Origin: Flavobacteriales bacterium UBA2306
GTDB lineage: Bacteria > Bacteroidota > Bacteroidia > Flavobacteriales > Weeksellaceae
Direction of reading: 5' to 3'
NCBI GenBank assembly: GCA_002345565.1
Contig: DDVS01000001.1
Coordinates: forward strand, 242,712 to 306,711
Length of the DNA stretch: 64,000 nt
Shown: piece by piece, positions 7,567-14,875 of the stretch
Numbering within the stretch: the stretch's first letter is position 1
Layout: each line of letters opens with the position of its first letter
The notes under the pieces: generated by a model
The model's database searches: none
Seen by the model: the letters and a program-made list of their open reading frames with translations, nothing else
Told to the model about the DNA's origin: nothing
Position numbers and translations under genes: made by a program

Positions 7567-9333
7567 TTACTGGTACATTCTGTCATACAAATCCTGAAAT
7601 TCTGCTTTGATTGCTTTTCTTTTCAGCTTGAGTGTAGGTGTAAGAAGTCCGTCATCTATGGTCCAGATTTTAGGCGTTAATTCAATTTTTTTGATTTGTT
7701 CCCATTTTCCCAGATGCTGGTTAATTTTCTCGATTTCTTTTTCTATTCTGGACTTGATAGCAGGATTGGCTGCAATTTCTTTGGGGGAATCTATAACTTT
7801 TACATGATGGATCTCTGCCCAGTTTTTGGCATAAGTAAAATCTGGCTGTATTAATGCACAAGGCATTTTTTCGCCATCACCTACTACCATAATCTGTTCA
7901 ATAAATTTCGAAGCTTTTGCCAAGTTTTCTATAACCTGAGGCGCAACAAATTTCCCTCCCGAAGTTTTAAACATCTCTTTCTTTCTATCGGTTATGAAAA
8001 GGAAATTGTCCTCATCCAAAATGCCAATATCGCCTGTTTTGAAATACCCATCGTTGGTAAAAGCCTCTTTCGTTTTTTCTTCATCCTGATAATAACCTTG
8101 GAAAACAGAAGGTCCTTTTACAACAATTTCACCGTCTGGTTCTATTCGGACTTTTACATTTTCTAGCGGGATACCTACTGAGCCTACTTTTACATTCCCA
8201 AAACTATTTACAGAAATTACGGGAGATGTCTCTGTTAACCCATAACCTTCCAAAATCGGAATTCCGGCGGCGTGGAACATCGTATTTAACCGTTTTGATA
8301 AGGCAGCAGAACCAGAAACTAAAGTAATCAAATTTCCTCCCAAACCTTCTCTCCATTTTTTGAAAACAAGACTATCGGCTACTCTGTGCCAAAAAGTTTT
8401 TGGTTTCCCTAATTCATATTTTTCTGCAATACCTAATGACCAAAGGAAAATCTTGGATTTTAAACCACCGGTTGCAGTTCCTTTATTATAAATAGAATCG
8501 TAAACCTTTTCTACCAATCTTGGAACTACAGTCATATAATGAGGTTTTACTTCTTTTACATTCTCGCCAATTTTCTCGATACTTTCTGCAAAGTAAATAG
8601 AGATACCATTGCTTAAATAGAGATAAAAAATCATCCTTTCGAATACGTGACAAATTGGAAGGAAACTGAGTGCTCTGGTTTCTTTGTAGTCCAGACTTTT
8701 ATCTTTTGGGATTCTGGGCGAGCTGGCCGTTACATTTGCAACGAGATTATTATGAGTAAGCGGGACACCTTTTGGTTTTCCTGTAGTGCCAGATGTATAA
8801 ATTATAGTGGCTATATCCTCCGGATTAATGGCTCGGGAGAGATCATCAACCTCCATCTGTGTAGCATCATTTTCACCAAGATCCAAAATCTCATTCCAGT
8901 TGGGAGCACCATCAATATCATCAAATGTAAAAACGCCTACTAATGAAGGAATATTAGGTTTTGCATTGGTGATTTTTTTATAAAGTTCAGCATCGGAAAC
9001 AAAGCAATATTTGATTTCGGAATTGTTGAAAATATAGATATAATCATCTTCGGAAATGGAGGGATATACAGGAACCGTGATGACTCCAATCTGAGATATT
9101 CCCAAATCCATCACTGCCCATTCTGTTCTGTTATTTGAAGAAATTAATCCGATTTTGTCCCCGGGTTTTATTCCAAGTTTTAGAAGACCTCTGGAAATTT
9201 TGTTCCCTTGATTGATAAATTCAAGAGTCGATGTTTTAATCCAATTTCCGTTTTTCTTCGTGACAAAACAATCTTCTTTCGGAAATTTTTCGAAAGCAAG
9301 AGCAGAGAAGTCGAATATTCTTTTAACCTTCAT
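7567..9333 (-). CDS. Long-chain fatty acid-CoA ligase (copy 2)
   Basis: This is the paralogue of the neighbouring ligase, also 588 residues. The same catalytic motifs are intact: YTSGTTGKPKGVPLTHNN, GYGLTETSPVISVN, TGDIGILDEDNFLFITDRKK and LTPTLKLKRKAIK. The N-terminal third and the region around residues 460-540 have diverged most. The central core is nearly identical to copy 1, so substrate preference may differ while chemistry is kept. The gene has its own promoter and terminator and is divergent from an acyl-CoA dehydrogenase. That arrangement points to fatty-acid degradation. Confidence 0.93.
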   Translation of the reverse strand: MKVKRIFDFSALAFEKFPKEDCFVTKKNGNWIKTSTLEFINQGNKISRGLLKLGIKPGDKIGLISSNNRTEWAVMDLGISQIGVITVPVYPSISEDDYIYIFNNSEIKYCFVSDAELYKKITNAKPNIPSLVGVFTFDDIDGAPNWNEILDLGENDATQMEVDDLSRAINPEDIATIIYTSGTTGKPKGVPLTHNNLVANVTASSPRIPKDKSLDYKETRALSFLPICHVFERMIFYLYLSNGISIYFAESIEKIGENVKEVKPHYMTVVPRLVEKVYDSIYNKGTATGGLKSKIFLWSLGIAEKYELGKPKTFWHRVADSLVFKKWREGLGGNLITLVSGSAALSKRLNTMFHAAGIPILEGYGLTETSPVISVNSFGNVKVGSVGIPLENVKVRIEPDGEIVVKGPSVFQGYYQDEEKTKEAFTNDGYFKTGDIGILDEDNFLFITDRKKEMFKTSGGKFVAPQVIENLAKASKFIEQIMVVGDGEKMPCALIQPDFTYAKNWAEIHHVKVIDSPKEIAANPAIKSRIEKEIEKINQHLGKWEQIKKIELTPKIWTIDDGLLTPTLKLKRKAIKAEFQDLYDRMYQ

Positions 9334-9367
9334 AAAATATTTTTGTTAATAAATTATTAAAATTGAG

Positions 9368-9383
9368 TTTACATTAACGTAAA
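9368..9383 (-). promoter_or_regulatory. Palindromic operator candidate of acyl-CoA ligase copy 2
   Basis: The 16-base sequence TTTACATTAACGTAAA is a palindrome apart from one mismatched pair. It overlaps the downstream edge of the -7 element of the minus-strand ligase, a classic repressor position. Its sequence differs from the palindrome at copy 1. Confidence 0.45.
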
Positions 9384-9410
9384 TATAATTTTTTTTTTCA
9401 AGATGACAAA
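9380..9410 (-). promoter_or_regulatory. Promoter of acyl-CoA ligase copy 2
   Basis: On the minus strand a TTTTG (-33) is separated by 19 bases from TATATTTA, which matches the -7 consensus at seven of eight positions. It lies about 50 bases before the ATG. Confidence 0.5.
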
Positions 9411-9426
9411 ATCATATAATTTCCTT

Positions 9427-9454
9427 TTGTTTTTTGCCAAAAAGTTTATATTTA
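9427..9454 (+). promoter_or_regulatory. Promoter of the acyl-CoA dehydrogenase gene
   Basis: TTTTG (-33) and TATATTTA (-7) are 17 bases apart. The -7 sequence with its flank (TATATTTACG) is identical to that of the divergent ligase promoter, which suggests that both are used under the same conditions. The leader would be about 85 bases. Confidence 0.45.
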
Positions 9455-9548
9455 CGACAGAAAAATTTAATGAAAAAAAATATGAAATCGCTATGATTCT
9501 GAAAGTAATAACGATTCCATATTCAACCCAAACAATAAAAATCTACAT

Positions 9549-10691
9549 ATGAATTTCAATCTTACAGAAGAGCAACAGATGATTCAGCAAGCCGCAAGAG
9601 ATTTTGCAAATGCAGAACTTTTGGAAGGTGTTATCGAAAGAGACAATGAACAAAAATTTCCTTATGAAGCTGTCAAAAAAATGGGAGAAATGGGATTTCT
9701 CGGGATGATGGTTGATCCAAAATATGGTGGAGCAGGACTGGATAGCGTGTCTTATGTTTTGGCAATGGAAGAAATTGCTAAAGTGGACGCTTCCGCAGCT
9801 GTTATTATGTCTGTTAACAATTCATTGGTTTGCGCAGGTTTGGAAAAATTCTGTACAGAAGAACAAAAAATGAAATATCTTAAACCCTTGGCAAGTGGAG
9901 AAGTCATTGGCGCTTTTGCTTTGTCTGAACCGGAAGCTGGTTCTGATGCAACTTCACAATCTACAACAGCAGAAGATAAAGGCGATTATTATCTTTTGAA
10001 TGGAACCAAAAACTGGATTACAAACGGAGGAAATGCTACTTATTATATCGTAATTGCACAAACTCATCCGGAGAAAAAACATAAAGGAATCAATGCTTTT
10101 ATTGTAGAAAAAGGATGGGAGGGTTTTGTTGTAGGTAAGAAAGAAGACAAATTGGGAATCCGTGGAAGTGATACTCATTCTTTGATGTTTACTGATGTTA
10201 AAGTGCCTAAAGAAAACAGAATTGGCGGAGACGGTTTTGGGTTCAATTTTGCGATGGCTGTTCTTAATGGCGGTAGAATCGGGATTGCTTCTCAAGCTTT
10301 AGGAATTGCTTCTGGAGCTTACGAATTGTCTTTGAAATATGCGAAAGAAAGAAAATCATTCGGAACAGAAATTATCAATCATCAGGCAATAGCTTTTAAA
10401 TTGGCGGATATGCACGTTAATATTATGGCTGCAAGATTATTGATTTATAAAGCTGCGGCTGAAAAAGACGAAGGTAAAGATATCTCAGAAAGTGGTGCAA
10501 TGGCAAAATTGTATGCGTCTCAAGTGGCGATGGATACAACAATAGAGGCTGTTCAAATCCACGGAGGTTACGGTTATGTGAAAGAATATCACGTGGAAAG
10601 AATGATGCGTGATGCAAAAATCACTCAAATCTACGAAGGAACTTCTGAAATTCAAAAAATTGTGATTTCCAGAGCGATTTCTAAAAAGTAG
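9549..10691 (+). CDS. Acyl-CoA dehydrogenase
   Basis: This FAD flavoenzyme introduces the trans-2 double bond in acyl-CoA, the first step of beta-oxidation or branched-chain degradation, and passes electrons to ETF. The 380-residue protein has the family order: N-terminal helical domain, the middle beta domain with FALSEPEAGSDA and NWITNGG, and the C-terminal helical domain with QIHGGYGYVKEY and IYEGTSEIQ. The Glu in YEG (about residue 363) is the catalytic base position of short-chain and branched-chain members. The gene faces away from the acyl-CoA ligases, so the pair supplies activation and first oxidation of fatty acids. It ends in a strong terminator. Confidence 0.95.
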   Translation: MNFNLTEEQQMIQQAARDFANAELLEGVIERDNEQKFPYEAVKKMGEMGFLGMMVDPKYGGAGLDSVSYVLAMEEIAKVDASAAVIMSVNNSLVCAGLEKFCTEEQKMKYLKPLASGEVIGAFALSEPEAGSDATSQSTTAEDKGDYYLLNGTKNWITNGGNATYYIVIAQTHPEKKHKGINAFIVEKGWEGFVVGKKEDKLGIRGSDTHSLMFTDVKVPKENRIGGDGFGFNFAMAVLNGGRIGIASQALGIASGAYELSLKYAKERKSFGTEIINHQAIAFKLADMHVNIMAARLLIYKAAAEKDEGKDISESGAMAKLYASQVAMDTTIEAVQIHGGYGYVKEYHVERMMRDAKITQIYEGTSEIQKIVISRAISKK

Positions 10692-10714
10692 TAATTTCAA
10701 TTAAATAAAAATTT

Positions 10715-10744
10715 AAACCTTTCTTTTGCAGAAAGGTTTTTTTT
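10715..10744 (+). terminator. Intrinsic terminator after acyl-CoA dehydrogenase
   Basis: AAACCTTTC and GAAAGGTTT form a stem with a seven-base loop, followed by T residues, 24 bases after the stop. Confidence 0.8.
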
Positions 10745-10877
10745 GTGAATTAAATTTGCAGTATTTTGAAATTTTGCTCGCTTTAGGTTTGGGGCAACAA
10801 AATTTCTTTAAAACAATTTGAAATATTAAATTTGTTTTCAAAATCAAATATCATTCATCAGTTATCGATTATTATTA

Positions 10878-11468
10878 ATGTCGGAATTAAAAAAACTTAG
10901 AGAAGAGAAAAACTTAACTCAGGAAGAATTAGCGGAGAAATCGGGTATTTCCGTTAGAACTATTCAACGGATTGAAGCCGGAACAGAACCAAAAGGTTTT
11001 ACATTGAGAACTTTGGCTTCGAGTCTTGATGTTTCTGAAAAAGAGTTATTGATTCCAAAATTGAGTCCTTCAGAAGAATTGATTATTGAGGAAAAAGAAG
11101 TTCTAAATTCTACTTTTAAAATCGAAGAAGAGGAAACTTTAAATCACGGTTTAATCAAAATAATCAATCTTTCTTCAATTCCTTTGTGCTGGTTTCCGAT
11201 TGCTAATTTTCTGCCGCCATTATTGATAATGCTTTTTACAAAAGAGAAATCTCCAATTGTAAAACAGATTGTTTCCCTTCAAATCATTTTAGCGATTATT
11301 GCGCCAATTATCTTTATGCTTGTTGTTATTTTAAAACTCGGAAAAGAGTCGGTAATGGTAACAATTATCACATTAATCTTAGCTAATATTTATATCATTC
11401 TCAGAAATGCTTTTGAAATTGATAAAAGAAAAAGTCTTCGTTATAAATTGAATTTCAATATTATATAA
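10878..11468 (+). CDS. XRE-family regulator with C-terminal membrane segments
   Basis: The first 60 or so residues form a Cro/C1-type helix-turn-helix (LREEKNLTQEELAEKSGISVRTIQRIEAG). After an acidic linker, three hydrophobic segments (about residues 100-125, 130-155 and 158-178) should put the rest in the membrane, as in DUF4870-like proteins. Length is 196 residues. A DNA-binding domain tied to a membrane domain suggests a sensor that responds to membrane state, but no ligand can be read from the sequence. The gene stands alone, and its target is not evident. Confidence 0.8.
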   Translation: MSELKKLREEKNLTQEELAEKSGISVRTIQRIEAGTEPKGFTLRTLASSLDVSEKELLIPKLSPSEELIIEEKEVLNSTFKIEEEETLNHGLIKIINLSSIPLCWFPIANFLPPLLIMLFTKEKSPIVKQIVSLQIILAIIAPIIFMLVVILKLGKESVMVTIITLILANIYIILRNAFEIDKRKSLRYKLNFNII

Positions 11469-11555
11469 TCTTGTCATGCGATTGTCGTGTTTTTGTCGGG
11501 CTAGATTTTTGATTCCCATTCAATTAATTCTGAATCTTTGTCAAAAATTAAAACA

Positions 11556-13022
11556 ATGAGAAAACAATTCGGAATTATCTTCCTGATTTTCTTTCTTTCT
11601 ATTGGAAATCTGAAAGCTCAGATTGATAAAAATTCGCCTATATTTATTGAACTTAAAAAACAAGACAGTGTATTTTTTGAAAGAGGATTTAATAATTGCG
11701 ATATTCCATATTTAGAAAAATCAATTGATGACGGATTGAAATTCTATCACGACAACGGCGGTTTTCAGGATAAAAAATTATTCTTAGAAAGAACGAAACA
11801 AAATATCTGCGGAAATCCAAATCAAAAACCGATTCGGAAAGTTATAGAAAGCAGTCTCGAAGTTTTTCCTTTGTACAATAATGGCGAATTATATGGTGCA
11901 ATACAATCAGGAGAACATCAATTCTTTATTAGAGAAAAAGGTAAAGGAGATGCTATTGGAGGTCAAGCAAAATTTACAACAGTTTGGACGAAGAAAGATG
12001 GAAATTGGATGATGAGCGATATTCTAAGTTATGATCACGGCGACCCCAATCATTCAAAAATCATAGATAATTTAGAACAATTTCTAAAGGATAATCACAT
12101 TCCGACTTTAGGTTTAGGTGTGATTGAAAATGGAAAATTATCGCAAATAAAAGTTTATGGAAAGAAAAATGAAAAAGAATCTGCTTCTTACAATATACTT
12201 TTCAATGTGGCTTCTTTGACAAAACCTGTTACTGCAATCACGGTTTTACGTTTGGTAAGTCTTGGAAAATGGAATCTTGATGAACCGCTCTATAAATATT
12301 GGACAGACCCGGATATTGCAAATGATCCAAGAAATAAAAAATTAACTACAAGATTGATTTTGAGCCATCAAACAGGTTTCTCAAATTGGAGATGGATGAA
12401 TAAAGACAATAAGTTGAACTTCGAATTTGAACCGGGAACAAAATATCAATATTCAGGAGAAGGATTTGAATATTTACGAAAGGCCATTGAGAAGAAATTT
12501 CATAAAAGTCTTGAAGAATTAGCCAAAGAATATGTTTTTCAACCATTGGGAATGAATGATACAAGTTACATTTGGAATGAGAAAAAAGATGCAGGCAGAA
12601 TTGTTGTTGGTTATGATAAGTATGGAAACGCCTATGATATTGTAAAGAATAAAACAGCAAATGCAGCCGATGATTTGGTAACTTCTGTAGAAGATTTTAG
12701 TAAATTTTTAATATCTGTAATGAATAATGATTTGTTATCAAATTCAGTTTTTGAAGCAATGAAAACCAATCAGGTTCAAACTAAAAAGGATAAGTATTTC
12801 GGACTTGGGTTTGAGATTTATGATTTGGGAAATGGTGAAATCGCTCTATCTCACGGAGGTTCTGATAAAGGCGTGAACACCATTGTTTTTATCTTACCAA
12901 AAACCAAACAAGGTCTTGTGATTTTCACGAATGTTGATGGTGGTTACAATGCGTATCGACCTTTAATAAAAACATATCTTGGAAGCAAAGGAGATAAAAT
13001 CATTGCTATCGAAACGAAATAG
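11556..13022 (+). CDS. Secreted serine hydrolase with DUF4440-like and class C beta-lactamase domains
   Basis: The start chosen is the ATG at 11556, which begins a normal signal peptide (MRKQFGIIFLIFFLSIGNLKAQ); a TTG at 11538 would add six residues. The mature protein has an N-terminal SnoaL/DUF4440-like domain (about residues 25-160). A class C beta-lactamase / esterase fold follows, with the serine-lysine motif SLTK, a YSG in place of YxN, and a C-terminal HGG. Such proteins act in the periplasm as esterases, peptidases or cell-wall hydrolases more often than as true beta-lactamases. The substrate cannot be told. Total length is about 488 residues. Confidence 0.85.
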   Translation: MRKQFGIIFLIFFLSIGNLKAQIDKNSPIFIELKKQDSVFFERGFNNCDIPYLEKSIDDGLKFYHDNGGFQDKKLFLERTKQNICGNPNQKPIRKVIESSLEVFPLYNNGELYGAIQSGEHQFFIREKGKGDAIGGQAKFTTVWTKKDGNWMMSDILSYDHGDPNHSKIIDNLEQFLKDNHIPTLGLGVIENGKLSQIKVYGKKNEKESASYNILFNVASLTKPVTAITVLRLVSLGKWNLDEPLYKYWTDPDIANDPRNKKLTTRLILSHQTGFSNWRWMNKDNKLNFEFEPGTKYQYSGEGFEYLRKAIEKKFHKSLEELAKEYVFQPLGMNDTSYIWNEKKDAGRIVVGYDKYGNAYDIVKNKTANAADDLVTSVEDFSKFLISVMNNDLLSNSVFEAMKTNQVQTKKDKYFGLGFEIYDLGNGEIALSHGGSDKGVNTIVFILPKTKQGLVIFTNVDGGYNAYRPLIKTYLGSKGDKIIAIETK

Positions 13023-13035
13023 ATTTTGATAGATT

Positions 13036-13064
13036 AAAAACCGTCTTTTATTAGGACGGTTTTT
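13036..13064 (+). terminator. Intrinsic terminator after the serine hydrolase
   Basis: AAAAACCGTC and GACGGTTTTT form a ten-base stem with a nine-base loop, 13 bases after the stop. Confidence 0.8.
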
Positions 13065-13095
13065 GTAATTTAGATTTTTATAAAACTAAATTGCT

Positions 13096-13563
13096 ATGAA
13101 TGATAATGAGCTTTATGAAATTTTTTTCTCGAAAAGAAAAGAATATTATATTGAAAAATTGAAACTATATGGTGTAGGTAAAAGATTTACATTTAATTAT
13201 GCACCTCTTCTTTTTGGAATATTTTGGTTTCTGTATAGAAAAATGTATATCGAATCATTATTTATCTTTATAATAATGTGTGCGGAAATAAATTTTGAAA
13301 ATATGGTTTTAATTAAGTTTATCGGAAGTGAACAAACAAAATTATTCGGATTATTTTTTTCTGTATTATCATTCATTTTGTTAGGATTTATTGGAAACCA
13401 CTTATATATTAAAAAAGCAAAAAAAATTATTAGAGATGCTAAAAAAGAAAGTGATGATTTTTTAATTCAAAAGGAATATGTTTTAAAAAAGGGAGGAACC
13501 AGTTATATTCCAGTTACTATTTCAATTATGTTCTTAATTATGGTAATAATTTTAACTTCTTAA
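13096..13563 (+). CDS. DUF2628-like small membrane protein
   Basis: This 155-residue protein has a charged N-terminus (NELYEIFFSKRKEYYIEKL). A segment of the type FNYAPLLFGIFWFLYRKMY follows, characteristic of DUF2628 proteins, and then three further hydrophobic stretches. The function of the family is unknown. It lies between a terminator and the promoter of the Rrf2 gene, so it is probably transcribed alone. The coding sequence is very AT-rich. Confidence 0.7.
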   Translation: MNDNELYEIFFSKRKEYYIEKLKLYGVGKRFTFNYAPLLFGIFWFLYRKMYIESLFIFIIMCAEINFENMVLIKFIGSEQTKLFGLFFSVLSFILLGFIGNHLYIKKAKKIIRDAKKESDDFLIQKEYVLKKGGTSYIPVTISIMFLIMVIILTS

Positions 13564-13568
13564 AATTT

Positions 13569-13593
13569 AATTGTAATTAATTTTGTTACAATT
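13569..13593 (+). promoter_or_regulatory. Operator of the Rrf2 gene: inverted repeat with nine-base spacer
   Basis: AATTGTAA and TTACAATT are perfect inverted copies separated by nine bases. The repeat covers the -33 TTG of the Rrf2 promoter, so a bound protein would repress it. The same core (TGTAA, nine bases, TTACAA) recurs at 14048-14067 before the reductase gene. Confidence 0.65.
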
Positions 13594-13612
13594 AAAAAAT
13601 ATTTTAAATTTG
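13583..13612 (+). promoter_or_regulatory. Promoter of the Rrf2 regulator gene
   Basis: TTG (-33), a 19-base spacer and TAAATTTG (-7) fit the Bacteroidota housekeeping promoter very well. The -7 element is only eight bases before the ATG, so the mRNA is leaderless or nearly so. Confidence 0.65.
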
Positions 13613-13619
13613 CAACGTA

Positions 13620-14030
13620 ATGAACAACACAAGATTTGCAACCGCGATTCATATTATGACTCTTCTTGCGCACAATGAGCAGGAATGGCTAACGTCTGAT
13701 TGGATTGCCGGAAGCGTAAATGTAAATCCCGTGATTGTCCGAAAAGAATTGATTAATCTGAAAAAATCAGGACTTGTAGAAAGCCGTCAAGGAAAAGAAG
13801 GTGGTGTGAGAATTGCAAAAAATCCTGAGCAAATTAATATTTCTGAAATCTACGAGTCTGTAAAAAATACAGAAATTCTTGGAAAGAAAAATCAAAATCC
13901 GAATCCACTTTGCAATGTTGGAAAAGACATAAACAAAAATCTAAGTCTTTTATTCAATGATACAGATGATTTGGTTCTTCAGTTTTTGAAAGAGAAGAAG
14001 CTTTCGGATTTTAGTAATCAATTCGTTTAA
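13620..14030 (+). CDS. Rrf2-family (YwnA-like) transcriptional regulator
   Basis: The 136-residue protein has the Rrf2 winged helix: an N-terminal RFATAIHIMTLLAHNE helix, the recognition helix VNPVIVRKELINLKKSGLV and the wing ESRQGKEGGVRIAK. It lacks the three cysteines that bind an iron-sulfur cluster in IscR and NsrR; one Cys (about residue 98) remains, which could act as a thiol switch. It is followed by an NmrA/YwnB-like reductase, the same pair as ywnA-ywnB of Bacillus. Matching inverted repeats in front of both genes indicate autoregulation and control of the reductase. Confidence 0.88.
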   Translation: MNNTRFATAIHIMTLLAHNEQEWLTSDWIAGSVNVNPVIVRKELINLKKSGLVESRQGKEGGVRIAKNPEQINISEIYESVKNTEILGKKNQNPNPLCNVGKDINKNLSLLFNDTDDLVLQFLKEKKLSDFSNQFV

Positions 14031-14046
14031 AAATTTTTAGAATAAA

Positions 14047-14067
14047 ATGTAACAAAATATATTACAA
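14047..14067 (+). promoter_or_regulatory. Second copy of the Rrf2-type operator, before the reductase gene
   Basis: ATGTAA, nine bases and TTACAA repeat the core of the operator at 13569-13593 with the same spacing. It is about 70 bases before the reductase start. The match in sequence and spacing to the first site is the main evidence that one protein binds both. Confidence 0.6.
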
Positions 14068-14137
14068 TTAATTTAAATTATTAAAAAAAATGAAACCGAA
14101 AGGTTCGTGAATTTCTTTAAAAATAAATATTAAAATT

Positions 14138-14791
14138 ATGAACAGTAAAGTAGCGGTAATCGGAGCAACAGGCTTCGTAGGAAAACAAGTCGTAAACGAA
14201 CTATCAAACAGAGGTTATACCGTAACCGCAATCGCAAGAGACAGCTCAAAAGTGGAAGCGAAGGATAACGTAACTGCAATAAGCGCAGACGTGAACAAGG
14301 TTGACGAATTAGCAAAAGTTCTTGAAGGAAGCGATGCGGTTATCAACACATTCAATGCAGGTTGGGCAAATCCAAATCTTTATGACGATTTCTTAAACGG
14401 TTCTAGAAACATCGAGAAAGCGGTTGAGAAATCAGGTGTTAAAAGATTTATCACAGTTGGTGGCGCAGGAAGTTTGTTCATCGATGGAAACCAATTGGTT
14501 GATGGCCCGGATTTTCCAGCTGATATAAAACCTGGCGCAACAGCTGCAAGAGATTACCTGAATGAAATCAAAAAGAACGAAACATTAGATTGGACTTTCT
14601 TTTCTCCGGCAATTGAGATGCATCCTGGAACAGCAGGAGTGAGAGTGGGAACATACAGAACGGCTTTGGAAAATCCAGTTTTCAACGAAGAGGGAAGAAG
14701 CATTCTTTCTGTGGAAGATGTGGCTGTAGCTTTGGTTGACGAATTGGAACAAAACAAATTCGTGAAACAACGTTTTACTGCTGCTTATTAA
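14138..14791 (+). CDS. NAD(P)H-binding NmrA/YwnB-like oxidoreductase
   Basis: This cytosolic 217-residue protein has a Rossmann fold with the nucleotide-binding loop VIGATGFVGKQVV at its N-terminus, and later KRFITVGGAGSLF and a DWTFFSPAIEM stretch typical of the atypical short-chain dehydrogenase group (YwnB, NmrA, biliverdin reductase B-like). Members act as quinone or flavin reductases or as redox-sensing proteins. The substrate here is unknown. Its position behind an Rrf2 regulator, with matching operators, suggests induction by electrophiles or quinones. It ends in a very strong terminator. Confidence 0.88.
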   Translation: MNSKVAVIGATGFVGKQVVNELSNRGYTVTAIARDSSKVEAKDNVTAISADVNKVDELAKVLEGSDAVINTFNAGWANPNLYDDFLNGSRNIEKAVEKSGVKRFITVGGAGSLFIDGNQLVDGPDFPADIKPGATAARDYLNEIKKNETLDWTFFSPAIEMHPGTAGVRVGTYRTALENPVFNEEGRSILSVEDVAVALVDELEQNKFVKQRFTAAY

Positions 14792-14810
14792 TATTAATAT
14801 TATAGACAAG

Positions 14811-14848
14811 AACCCCTTCAGAGTTTTGAACTCTGAAGGGGTTTTTAA
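14811..14848 (+). terminator. Strong terminator between reductase and GH13 genes
   Basis: A perfect 15-base stem (14811-14825 with 14829-14843) with a three-base loop is followed by T residues. It lies between convergent genes. Confidence 0.88.
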
Positions 14849-14875
14849 TTTATTAGATTAGAGAAAAGCTAAAAT

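Noticed and set aside
10485..10700. Minus-strand frames opposite acyl-CoA dehydrogenase
   Set aside because: They are reversed shadows of the strong coding frame with no motif or start context.
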